NCBI GenBank assembly: GCA_946811185.2
Contig: OX328098.1
Span: 26,917,084-26,981,083 of the forward strand
Length of the DNA: 64,000 nucleotides
Origin: Hippopus hippopus
Lineage: Eukaryota; Mollusca; Bivalvia; Cardiida; Cardiidae
Direction: 5' to 3'
The translations under genes and the position numbers were made by a program. This document shows, piece by piece, positions 22,590 to 35,200 of the stretch (the first letter of the stretch is position 1; each line of letters begins with the position of its first letter). Under the pieces are notes generated by a model. It saw only the letters and a list, made by a program, of their open reading frames with translations, was not told the DNA's origin and did no database searches.

Positions 22590-24301
22590 TTAACCTTCAT
22601 GCTACCGACACATTTCCCAACTTAATCATACCAAGTGGGGTCCATGTGGACCCCAGTCATAAACTTGTATCATTCTTGATTTCTCATGTACAAATGTTCA
22701 GCAAATTATTTGTGTAAGTTCAGTAACTGAAAAGCAACTACTCCTGGTATTATTAGCTCTACTGGCCGAAGGCCAGCAGGCTTATGTCATGGCCTGGTGT
22801 CCGTCGTGCGTCTGTGTGTGTGTCCGTCCTTCTGTGCATGCGTTAACTTTTATTTCAAACATCTTCTTCTCTGAAACTACCAATACAATTTTGATGAAAC
22901 TTCACAGAAATGATCCTGCTATATCCTCTTCAGATTTCTTGAAAGAATTTGATTCCCTCAAAATCTCTGGTTGCCATGGCAACAAACTGAAAAATATTGG
23001 AAATCTTTGAAAATCTTCTTGTCTGAAACCATAAGGCCTAGAGCTGCCAAATTTGGCATGAAGCTTTATTTAGTAGACCTCTACCAAGTTTCTTCAAATT
23101 ATAGCCCTACGGTGAAATTTGGCCCAGCCCCAGGGGTCACAATTTTTGCATGGGCTTATATAGTGAAAACTTCAGAAATCTTCATGTACCTGGCCATAAG
23201 GCCTAGGGCTACCAAATTTTGCATGTAGCTTTATCTAGTGGACCTCTATCAAGTGTGCCCAACTTGTAGCCCTGGAGTCAAATTTGGCCCCGCCTCGGGG
23301 GGTCTAAAGTTTTACATGGGCTTATATAGGGCAAACTTTAAAAATCTTCTCGTACCTAGCCATAAAGCCTAGAGCTACCAAATTTTGCATGAAGCTTTAT
23401 CTAATGGGCCTTTACCAAGAGTGCCCAAATTATTGCCCTGAGGTCAAATTTGGTCCCACCCTGGCAGTCACAAGTTTTACATGGGCTTACATAAAGAAAA
23501 CTTAAACAATCTTCTCCTACTTAACCATAAGGCCTAGGGCTACCAAATTTTGCATGTAGCTTTATCTAGTGGGCCTCTGCCTATAGCCCTGGGAACAAGT
23601 ATGGCCCCACCCCAGGGGTCAAAAGTTTTACATGGTCTTATATATAGTGAAAACTTTAGAAATCTTCTTGTTACTAGTCGTAAGACCTAGGGCTACCAAA
23701 TTTCCCCATGTCTCAGGGTTCTCATGTTTTACAGGGCCTTTTATTCAGAAAACTTTGAAAATCTTGTTTAAAACCACATATTCTAGACCTGTATTATTTG
23801 GTACAGTGTTTTATCTTGTGGACCTCTGCCAGGATTCAAGTAATTATAGCTCTGTGGTCAAAAATGGCTTTGCCCTGGGGTTGTAACTTTCTCGTAGGAT
23901 TTTATAGAGAAAATTCTGTATCTACGTCTTCTAGTTTGAAACCAGTTTGCCAAGTAATGTAATAACTGGCTTGTAGGGTTTTACTTATTAGCCAGTGCAG
24001 CGATACAGGGCCATCTTGGCCCTCTTGTTTATTGACTTTTTGGTCAAGGAAAAACCAACTGAAATATGTGAGAATGAGGTGAGTATAACATGCGTGATAT
24101 ATAGAATAATGATGATATTGCCTTGGGTTATATTCCACTCACTCTGAAGCCACCAAAGTTTCTATGTAAATTCAGGTTAAGAATAGGTTTAGTAATAAAC
24201 TCCTAAAACGACCGTTCCCTGCAGCTTCAACTTTTGTACCATAGACAAACAGAGAACCATGTGGGGTCCATAACGACCCCACACGGTATGATGAAGGTTA
24301 A
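22590..24301. mobile_element. TTAA-bounded non-autonomous element, 1.7 kb
   Basis: Left end TTAACCTTCATGCTACC leads to CATACCAAGTGGGGTCC. The right end, read inward, is TTAACCTTCATCATACCGTG then TGGGGTCG. TTAA on both sides and CCTT-type ends suggest mobilisation by a piggyBac-type transposase. The body is a second repeat (22757-24035). It lies in TTC23 intron 1. Confidence 0.65.
22757..24035 (+). repeat. 165-bp tandem repeat unit, about 6 degenerate copies
   Basis: Units start near 23011, 23176, 23341, 23507, 23660 and 23759 with AATCTTCTTGTCTGAAACC or close variants. Each carries ATAAGGCCTAGAGCTACC, GCTTTATCTAGTGGACCTC and CATGGGCTTATATAG. The block opens with TCTACTGGCCGAAGGCCAGC and closes with GGGCCATCTTGGCCCTC, so it has its own GC-rich boundaries nested in the TTAA element. 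Confidence 0.75.
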
Positions 24302-25980
24302 AGATGTCTTGAATACAGAGGCTGTAAGCCAGCCTTATTTAGCAAAAAGAGACACTGTTTTCACAAGAAAGGCATGCAACATACATAGCTGAATTGCAAA
24401 ACTCAAAAGTATAATAACCACTGCTTAAAGTGACCGGAACAAAGTAATGTCTCTGAGGAGAAAAAGAACTGTTTCTGAGATCTATGGCTTCTATACAGAA
24501 ATGCAATTCCAGATATAATGTTTTCAGAGTGGTAGATTATAAAGGTATGGTTCAACAGAGCCTCATGTGAAACTGTTATCTAAAACATAAAATATGGATG
24601 AAATTATCATTGGTCAGTTATAGTATAAAGTCAAGTAAAATCACTCAGAGACATAGGATGGTCCTTGCTGGTACCGCGGTACTTAATCTCGCCGAAAATT
24701 TACTACAAGAGAGATAACTCTCATGTATCATTTTCCACTACTGTGATAAACTGTTGCATGTAAAGTTACAATAAATGTTACTATCAAAGTTTAAGTCATG
24801 TTTTTCAGACAAAAATATCTAGGAAAAGCTACCATGTTGATTTTGCTCCAAATGAAGTCCACTGTGATACCATGTTAACTCTGAAGATTTGGAAAATCGT
24901 AAAAAAAGTAATTCTTATTTTTAGGAAAATGTTTTAGGTACTGTAGTTTTTGTTCCCAGTGAGGGCTATGACGTCACGGCAGACGACCTTCACGTGTCAA
25001 ACAAGAATTATCTGTTTTATGAAGAATAAGGGGTAATTGTCTTCAAAACATGAAGGAAAATTGTGCTAAATATTATCACAATTTGTGAGTATTTAAAGTA
25101 AATTATTAGTAATGAAGAAATACCTGCTTTAGATTTGAAGGAATAAACAGTGGATAGGTGGCGTTATGTATGCAAATTGCGTATTTTTCTGATTACCTCG
25201 GTATCATCGATGATGCTGTACCAACGAGGATGACTGTAGATAACCAATAAATTCAAAGGACTGAAAGTACTGTCCAGGGGTGAAAAAATATGGAAAATCT
25301 TATAATATAGTCTCTTATATTCCACATGTTTAGACACAGTGTGACAAATATTGTGCAGCTGACCAGAGTATGTCTTCAAAAGAGGCTGCTTAAACCAACT
25401 GATAGAGCAAAATAACAAGGGCGTCAAAACTTTTGAGCGTCAAAACACATGATCCAATTATAATAAACAGTTTAGTGATCGCGAAAACCAATGAACATAG
25501 TCGAGACAACATCTGGAATGAAAACAGTGTTTTTCCCTGACAAACTTGAATAAACAATAAATAGAAAATATCATTCTTAGGTTGATATACAGAAAAGAAT
25601 TAACTATAAACAGAAGGAAAACAGAAATCGAAAATCTTACGCCCTGAAAAAGTGAATCCCTGGAATCCAAGGACGCTTTGGTTACACTCTACTAATTTTA
25701 GCTAACTTGTAGTGATGATATTTTGAACTTATGTAGGTGTTAATTAAGCAAACAATGAAAACTGTGTCATGTGCAGCTTTTAAAAAATATAAGAAGATAA
25801 ATAAAGGTTACAATTTAATATATCTTTTGCCAAGTTATCCAAACAATCCTTGATGAAATAAGTTCAATATTTAAACTTTGACTTACTTTTGATGGTCTAA
25901 AACCTTTAATCTATGAACGATAACTCAATTCACAGGAAGTAACTGTGTCCACAACGAACTTGTTCTCTGCCTTTTGCGCA
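24302..25980. other. TTC23 intron 1, repeat-poor stretch
   Basis: The longest part of the window free of families A-C. It contains TGACGTCACGGCAG (24969), the small palindrome GGTACCGCGGTACT (24671) and no exon I can support. Its low repeat content next to the shared promoter could reflect conserved regulatory DNA. Confidence 0.4.
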
Positions 25981-26285
25981 AAACACTCACCGTAATAAGG
26001 CAAAAGCGGGTACCAAAACAACAATGGTAGGTAACACGCTTCTTAGCTCTCAGGCTACAGGCGTTTTCTTTGAGATACTACCGTATGTTTATCTAAAATA
26101 TGATATAAAAAATGAACCAGATAGTACTGAAAACCTGAGAAGCGAAATTCGTACTTATTTATGACATAAATAAATAAATTATGATCTGTTTTCTCTTCCG
26201 GTATCACTCCTTTTCAAAAAGAGAATCTTTGAATGTGTCTTCGTCTCTTTGAACCTGTTGATTGATTGTTGTTTTATTGTTTCAG
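25920..26285. promoter_or_regulatory. probable bidirectional promoter between TTC23 and WDR61
   Basis: The minus-strand donor of TTC23 (25990) and the plus-strand start codon of WDR61 (26024) are only about 34 bases apart and diverge. Two housekeeping-type genes read outward from here, so transcription of both must start within a few hundred bases. No TATA box or CpG-rich block is obvious; the stretch is only mildly GC-rich near CAAAAGCGGGTACC. Inference from gene layout. Confidence 0.45.
25992..26040 (-). other. TTC23: candidate untranslated first exon of TTC23 (start not defined)
   Basis: Read on the minus strand, the sequence GCCTTATTACG is followed by the near-consensus donor GTGAGTG, with the cut at 25991/25990. 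It is the best donor upstream of the start-codon exon and would make a 4.1-kb first intron (25990-21913). The right edge given here is a guess, since no transcription start can be read. It would lie antisense over the WDR61 start codon. Confidence 0.35.
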
Positions 26286-29200
26286 TATTCGATCATCTAC
26301 AAACAAGAATCCGGTAAGTTAATTGTGTGACGCATCTTTACCTCGTTGTCGACTGTAAGAAGAATCTGCTGAAGTATTCGACCCCACCGGCGTTCGACCC
26401 CCAAAGTGGCTGGATACAAATCAACCTTCAATTGAGGTTAAAACTCAACATTGTGTGGTTATGAGTTAATGATAAGAAATCTGAGGCTCAGTCTTGTGTT
26501 ACGATTAAGATTAGAACAGTGATTCTAATTAATAATTTTTAAAACAGGTTGATGTTGTTACACCAATGAACACGATGTTGATCTCTTTCAGTGAAAGACA
26601 AGTGTGGTAAATAGGATTTTAAATCTGAATGGATTGCAGATTTTGGTAAAGAGATAGATACCTGCTCACTAGAGTTAATTTTTTTTTTTTTTTTTTTAAC
26701 ATGGAATATTTCTAAGATATTTATTCAAATCATTTTGAGTAGGTTTTGTATCATTGTTTTATTTGGGTGGATGGGAACAGGTGTCAAACTCAAAGTAAGA
26801 TAAAGGTATCAGTGTGTTATCAATAACTGTCTACCAAATGACAAAATTTTCTCCTTTTCCCATAATGTTTTCGAAAGCCTTCATCCTCAAAGTAGGTTAA
26901 ACTCAGGATTACATGGTACAGGGTTTAATGTCTTACCTTGAACATTTTTAGCACATGAAGACAGTATCTGGAGCTGCGCTTGGGGACGCAGTAACAAAGA
27001 TAACACAGAAAATATTGTTACAGGCAGCATTGATGACAAAGTGAGGGTCTGGAAATGGTCAGTCAAATTATTGCTTAGAACTCTGTTTATTTCTTTGAAA
27101 TGTGCTCTGTATCACATTTAAGCCTTAGTTTAATTCTTTACCAAATGACAAAGATTTAGAAATATCCAGATTGATAGCATTAGTAGATGACAACTTCATT
27201 GTGGCTCAAATGATAGGATTTGTATTTGTAGGGGTAGAAATCACTGTGGGAAAAAGAGAAAATGGTGGTTACCATCATTTTCTCCTTTTCCAACAATATT
27301 TTCAAAAGCCATCTTCAGGGTCATAAAAACTCAGGGTTGTGTGGTAAAGGGTAAACTTATTTATTTTACAAATTGTTTGTTAAACAAGTTCGTACACCTG
27401 AAATTAATTTCTCTGGTGATTTTTCTGGAAACTAGAACCCATGCAGAGATGTGGGTAGTTCCAAAGGTATCCCCTACTACCAAGGGATACAAACCCAGAA
27501 CTTAAACTGTGAAAGGCAGATGCTCTACCACTACAATTCTGTCTCCCACCCATTTATGAAACAGAGGATTCATGACCACAGGAAAGATGATATGGAAAAC
27601 CTTACGGGAAAGAAAGAAAATGCTGGTTACCAGCATTTTCTACTCCCTACAAATTTCCTACCCTTTCTAAAACAAAATTCAAACATTTAATCACATGTAA
27701 TTTGTTATCTGCAGATACTTTCAACCTAGGACAGGACAAGGGTAAGATTCTGTCCTTTGGGAAAGAGTGAATTAGTATTTCAGTCATAAGATAAACACAG
27801 CTTGTTTATGTGTGTCCTGTCCTGGTTTTAACCGGTACTTATAGGACTTTTACAGCAAGTGACTCCCTGTCTGATTATGGGAATTTTACAATTAACTTTG
27901 TTCTTTCAGGACATGAGATTTTATTACTAGAGATTTAGTTTCTGATGTAGATGACCACCTTTTTATACATTTCAGTTATATGATGGTGGCCAGTGCACTA
28001 CCTTCAGTCTGAAGGGCTGCTCCGATGTTATTTTTGTGACTGGGTTTCCGCACGTTGCGGAGACCCAATCACAAAAATAACATCAGAGCAACCCTTCAGA
28101 CTGAAGGTAGCTAGTGCTGTACTAGACTTTCTTTTACCAGTACTTTGCACAACATTCTTCCCAAGCCACTGGCTGCTTTCCCATGTAACCATTGTTGAAA
28201 CAATGATCACAAGTGAGAGAAGAATGAATTTTATCGAGATGACTTCCATCAGTCCTCAGAAAGAGATTGGCCAAGTTGGGAATTCAAATCCATGACCCCC
28301 TGGTCTTGAACCCTGTTGGTAACTGACTGAGCTACTGCAGTCAGCCTAATTATGTTAGAAAGACAATTTTAAAATGGCATATCTTAACCTGTATCATGCC
28401 AAACAACCAGAATGAAATTTTCAATTCAATAGTAAAAACCCAAATATTGCTATTTCAATGTTATGTTTTGAGGAATAATATCTCCCCATCAGACAGTGTG
28501 GATCCAAGATCAGACTGCACGTTCGGTGCATTGATTGATTGTATGGTGTTTAACGCCGTTTTCAACATTATTTCAGTTATATCGCGGCGGCCAGTGCACC
28601 TATCCATGCGTTCCTGGAGTCTCTTTTACCAGTACTTCGCACAATTTTCTTTCCAAGCCACTGGCTGCTTTCCCACATAATCATCGTCGAAACAATGGTC
28701 AGCGGTAGGAGAGGAATGAATCCTGTCACACTGACTATCATCAATCCTCGGAAAGAAATTGGCCGAGCCAGGGGTCATGGCCAGGGATTAAACCCTGGAC
28801 CCCATGTTCTCAAGTCCTGCACCCTACCGACTGAGCTACCGGGGCTCGGCACGTTTGGCGCAGTCTGATCATGATCTACACTGTCTGCAAAAGGTCTAGC
28901 AGCCTAGGGGTTAAAGGAAAGCGTAGCATTGGTTTTTATCAAAATCAGAACTGTCAAATAGGAATTTAAAATTATTAGATTTTATTTTTCAGGGTTGATG
29001 AAAAATTGGAGATGCGTCATTTATTAGAAGGACATCAACTTGGTGTTGTTTCAGTTGACATAAATTCAGATGGAACATGTATCCTTTGTTTTTGGTAAAT
29101 GGTGAATGAGAATGTTTTGATTAATTATATTTAAGCCTTAAACAGTTTAATGTTTTTACAGTCATGAGGATAGTTTTTCATACCTTTTAACTCCTTATTA

Positions 29201-32200
29201 AAGGGAAAAACTTGAGACTTGTCCAAATTGAAAGCCTTTGCCAAGGACACAGTGTGACCAAAGAACTGAAATTTGTTTTTGTAAAGGGTAGAAAACATCG
29301 TGGGGACAGGAGAAAATGCAGGTTACCAGTATTTTCTCCTGCCCTCAATGCGTTCAAAAGCCCTTTTCTCTTGGGGTCGTTATAGCTTGGGACTGTGAAG
29401 ACAAATTCAATAAGTTTATTAAATTTTTCATCTGCAAAAGGTTTTAAAATTGACAAGTCAAAAATTTGTATTATGGAATGAGTTAAGTAATAATGCTGTG
29501 TCACAGCACATATAGTATTAAATGTTTCAGTCTACAACATGAAACCTGTGTTGAACAACACTATTTTTGATGACCCTCAGGAAGAAAGCTTCGTTGTCTG
29601 GGCATGTTATATTCTTCGAAGATTTGACCTGTCTGCTATGACGCATCACCGATCCCATAAGTAGGGGAAAGTAGGGCTTATACCGAAGCTATTACCCAAG
29701 CCTGTAGGGGCTGTTTTGATAAATGGCCTGTGCATAGGTTACATGCTAGCTGATCATGGCTGATTGAATTGCACCAGGTAGCGTTTTATTTAGTAAACGT
29801 TTATTTGATTTTGAAATTCAAAGTAACGGTTGTCGTTTTGAAAAGTAGTCCCCAGAATGCCCAAATTAGATAGATGTGTGTTTGTAGAATACCATCTAGC
29901 GGGAGATAATGAGGAAACTTTTGAAAATATTGAAGGAGAAAGTTCCAGAAATCACCTTTTTCTTCTTTTCTGGCAATGTTTTCAACTCTCTCAAAGTTCA
30001 ATCCCATCATTTGAGCTTCATTTTATCACACAATCCTAAACGTAGATACATGACTGTAATTTTTATATGCAATCTCTTACATACATTGGTTAACTCATTT
30101 CAGGGTTCTGTCTTGGAACAATGTGTAGTTGATCTTTAAAAACATCCTGTTACAATGGAGATTCAATTTGAGCTTAAGTATTCTACAGGAATACCATATA
30201 TGCAAAACAGTTGTGAGAAAAGAATGGATTGTTTTGCTATTTGTTCAAAAGGGGGCTTTTGCTAGAAGAAAAAAGTTGTATGTCAGAGTTTTGGAGTTAC
30301 CGGTAACTCTGTACCAAAAGGGCAATATTTTGGACAAGTCCACATTGAAGGCATTCACAGACAACAGAACTGGTGGATTTGTCTTTGATAGGGTGGAATG
30401 CATTGTGAGAAAAGGATAAAATGCTGTTCACAAGCATTTTCTTCTCTTCCCACAAGGTTTTGAATAGGCTTCTTCCTCAGTGTCATTAAAACTTGTGATT
30501 GTGTGATAAAGGGTTAATGGGGTAACTTTACAAAGTAATTATACATAACTAAATTCTTTAACTTCAATAAATCAGTGGCCGCTTCTAGCAGTTTAGACAG
30601 CCATATCAGAGTGTGGGACCTGGAGACTGGAAAATGTGCTAAAAGTATTGATGCTGGACCAGGTAACTGTTGGTCAATATTGTTCTGTTTGGTTAAAATT
30701 ATTTCATTTAGCAACAGTTTATATTTTTGAAATATAATATTATTAATCAAGTAGTTGGCTGAGTTAAAGTCAGGGGTCTATGGTATGTGACAATTTTATG
30801 AATTAACTCTTTACCAAACGACAAAATTTTAGACTGTTCCAAGTTGAAAGCATTTGCAGACGACAATATAAAAGTGACTGAAAATTTGAAATTTGTTTTG
30901 GGAAGGGTAGAAAACATTGTGGAAAAAGGAGAAAATACTAGTTACCAGCATTTCCTCCTTTTCCCACAATGTTTTCAAAAAGCTTCTTTCTGAGGGTCGT
31001 TTAAAGTCGGGATTGTGTGGTAAAGCATTAGCGGCTGGGATTTGTTTTCCATATTGCGTTTGGTGTTGACTGAGTCATATTTGCCTTGTTTTGTTTGATA
31101 TTGGCAGAGTTTTTCTTGTATTGGTTGAGTTTGTTAATATTGGCTGAGTATATTATTTGGAAAAATGACCATTAGTCATATAAATGCAATAACAAAGTAG
31201 TTACCAACAATTCTAGTTATTTTTCCAATTCTGAAAACCAAGAAGGCTAGTTTTAGAGTGTTAGTTAACTTCTCCAGTTAAAATGATTATAAAAAAGAAT
31301 ATGATCCTCTTTTAATTGGATGCACATGTTTGTAAATTTGTAAAGAAGTGAAGAGTTCTTAAGCATACACTAAGTTGTATACTTCATTTCCATTCCAGTG
31401 GATGCTTGGACAGTAGCTTTCTCCCCAGATTCTAGATTCCTAGCTTCAGGCAGTCATCATGGGAAAATTAATCTTTTTGGTGTTGATTCAGGAAGGAAAG
31501 AAACTTTTTTAGAAACCAGAGGAAAATTAACACTCAGTATTGCATATGTGGGTATACTTTAATTTTCTAATCAATTGTCAATGTAAATAATGATGGCAGA
31601 GTGCAACAAAAATGATAGGGAATACCTGATCTTTGAATTTATCAAAGGGGCATATGCTTTGTGAGCCAGATAGATAGTTAGAAATCTCATTTCATCTCCA
31701 CATGGTTTACGTTTGATGACCATAATATTAACAATAACAATGTCTGTGTTAAATGTAACTTCTTAATCCTCTACAGTTGGTAGTGTTTAAAACATTGTAG
31801 TAGAAGGGGCATTTGCTACTTACAAGTAAAATCAGTCCATACTGTATTAAGGAGGCACCTACCTGCTATTCCAAATGTGTTTGCACCAAGCCCTGGTAGC
31901 TCAGTCCGTAGTGTACAGGACGTTAGAACAGGAGATCACTGGTTCGATCTTGGGCTCGCCCAATTTCTCTTAGAGGATTGATGATAGTCATAGCGACAGG
32001 ATTCATTCCTCTCTCCCTGCTGATCATTGAATGGACAATGGTTATGTGGGAAAGCAGCCAGTGGCTTGGAAAGAATAATTGTGTGAGTACTAGTTAAAGA
32101 ATATATACTGTAATTAATTGCCAAACTCATAATGATATCCATACTGGTGTACTAAATGGTATGATTTATAGTTGCCTGCAGTTTGACTCACAAATTGTTT

Positions 32201-35200
32201 ACTTTTGGGTGCTATTGGGCTTTTAACTTTTAATGGTCCAGGTATGATTGATACTTCATAAAAACCTGTTTTTGAATGATATCTAATGACTTGTTGAATG
32301 TTACATTTTGCAGAGTCCAGATGGAAAATTTATTGCTTGTGGGGCCATAGATGGTATTGTCAATGTATTTGATATAGCAACACAAAAACTTATCCATACC
32401 CTAGAAGGTATGTGTTATATTTGATCTGATAAGGCTTTCAAAGAACTGATAGTCCAATTATATATATGCAAAAAGTATCGACCCAGGTCAGCCTGCAGTT
32501 CTTAAACTGCACTCCGCGCAGGCTGACCTGGACTGAAACTTTTCACTATTGGTCAATTTTCTGTATGCCCAAGGACCAGTCTATCTGGTGATTAAGTTGG
32601 TTGTTGAAAAAAGTGGATCCATAAGTATGTGATGACCTGCTAAGTACCATGGATCAAGGGAGATGCATTAAGCCCCCTTTTGTCAGACCATGGCTCATAT
32701 GTATGATGCTAGTCCCTTGTTTCAACAACCCAGGGGAATTTAGCTTTTGAAAACATTGTGGGTAAAAGAGAAAATGCTGGTACCCCTTCAGTGACAAATC
32801 TAACATTTTAACAAATTTAACATTTTATTTGTTGCCTGCAAATGCTTTCAGGGTGGACAAGTCTGAAATTTTGTCATCTGTTAAAGAGTTAATCTAATAC
32901 TGCACAACTATCACTTTATACCCTTGCACTTTGTTGACAGGGTAGAAAAGGAAAGCCACTCAGTTTTTTTTTTCCAGTATAAAAGATTTTTTACTGTAGA
33001 TTATAAGCAATCAATTGTGTTGTATGTTGTGTCTTTTAAATAAAATTTCTCATGTTTATAACATGTTACCTCTTTTAGAAGGCCTCATTTATGTTGCAGT
33101 AGACTGCTTTTGATAACATTGAGGCAAAAGAAGAAATTTGCTATTAACTCTCATTTTCTCTTTGTGCTACAATGATTTCACAGGTATCCATTTATTCAGC
33201 TGTAATATACGAGGGTTGTTCGATATGTAATGTGTATTGTAGGATATCTCAAAAGCATTTGACTCAAATAGTAAAATGAACATTACATCCCTTCAAAGTA
33301 TTCTCCGCGGTTTGAAATACATAATTTCAATCTCTGAATCCATTTCTGAAATGCGTCACGGTACGCTGATTTAGGTGGACCTCCGAGGCACTGACTGATG
33401 GCTGAGCCAAGGGCTTGTCGGGACTTGTAACGACAACCAGATAAGAACTTTTTAAGTTTTGGAAAAGGGAAAAAGTCACATGGGGCTAGATCTGGAGAGC
33501 ATGGTGGGTGTGGCAAGATGTTAACCTTCTCTGACTTCAAAAATTGCTTCACAAGTTCAGATGTATGTGATGGAGCATTATCATGAAGTAGACGAACATG
33601 CCTAAATCCTGACACAGGGCGTCGTTTAAGATACTATTTCTTGAGCTTTTTTAGTATAACATCTCGGTAATACCGACATGTAACACTTTTGCCCTTCGGC
33701 ACCGGAACTTGTACAGCTATACCATCACATGAGAAGAATATGCAATAAAGAACCTTCTTTGTGCTTATGCTTTTTTTGGCAACTACAGGCCTTCTACAGT
33801 GTTTAGTTAGCCATATTTTGTTTCCAATTTTTCTTACTGGTTCGAAATAGTGAACCCATGTTTCGTCACCAGTAACAATGTTTGCAAATAGTCTTTGATT
33901 GAATTTGGGAAACATTTTGAGCAATTGCTTAGCGGTTTGTACTCATACCCGTTTTTGGTAATCTGTCAATATATGCGGTATCCATCTGGCAGAAATCTTT
34001 CGTACTTTCAAAATACGCTTCAAAATGAAATACACCCGCGATATGCCAACAGCGTCGGCAATATCACGAATCGTGTATCTGCCATCACTTTCAATTATTT
34101 CCCTGACTTTTGAGACATTTGCCTTGCCTGTTACAGTCACAGGTCGGCCAGAATTTGCTGCATCTTTGACGGACTCTGTGCCAGTCAGAAATTTCTTTCT
34201 CCACCTACGAACTGTCTCATAAGATACCCTATCAGACCAATAAACTTCCCCCAATTCAGTAAAAATCTGCATTACCGAATGACCGAGTTTTGTGTGAACT
34301 TTTATATAGGCTCTAATTTCTTCAATATTCTTAATCCGTTTCCCAACCATTTTTACAACAGTGGTCAACGACTAGCTCTATTGAAATGACTATAAGTTTA
34401 AAACTATTTGGAGCTGAAGGCTCGTGTTTATACTGTTGTAAAGGTATTGAATAGAGCTATTCAAGCGTATCATCATCCATGAAATCGTGCAAAGCGTTAT
34501 TGCGCTGTGGTACAATACACATTACATATCGAACAGCCCTCGTATGTTGATCATACCCTGTTTTAAAAGATATTTTCAAAACTGCTGCAGACTTGTTTCA
34601 TAAGTTTGCTGAGACTATAGCTTGAAAAATCTTGATGTAATTGTGTTGTGAAACACTTGACAATTCACAAAGTTTTTAGGATTAAATACTGGATTCAAAG
34701 GTGAAACTTTACCTTCATATCTCTTTCTTGCATACCAGAAACTGTAATATTATATCAAAATTTCTATAATGCACTAGAAAATTTTCCACATTATCCTTGT
34801 TCCAGGGCATGGCAAGCCTGTAAGATCTCCGTGTTTCTAACCATATAGAATTCTTAATGTCCTCATGATATCCTTATTCCAGGGCTGCAACCTATATGTC
34901 TCTCATTAATCCTTTTCCAGGGCACACCAAACCTGTAAGACCTCTGTTTCCCATCAGACTTGCAGCTAAATGCTGAAAGCTGATTTCTGTCATGACATTC
35001 TCATTCAAGGGCACCCAATTATGTCTCAAATTCTCCTTTTTCCAGGGCATGCCAAGCCTATAAGATCTCTATGTTTCTCACCCGACTCACAGCTACTTGT
35101 CACAGGATCTGATGATAACCAGATAAAAGTTTATGATGTGTAAGTCAAGCATTTACTTTATGTTAACCTTTATAGCCGCCAAACTTAATTGTTAACCACA

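Larger units (their letters stand above)
29079..30575 (+). other. WDR61: U12-type GT-AG intron (WDR61 intron 4)
   Basis: The donor reads ACAT|GTATCCTTTG, a full match to the minor-class 5' site GTATCCTTT. The 3' end reads TTCTTTAACTTCAATAAATC then AG. TTCTTTAAC (30554-30562) matches the U12 branch consensus with one change, and its branch A lies 14 bases before the AG. The split codon T|TG gives leucine, inside a continuous WD40 reading [14 protein letters not shown]. The 1497-bp intron contains family A copies near 29188, 29905 and 30302. Confidence 0.87.

Noticed and set aside
31890..31965. Functional tRNA gene with clear A and B boxes
   Set aside because: The sequence continues into a SINE body shared with other copies and the acceptor stem does not close; it is a SINE head.
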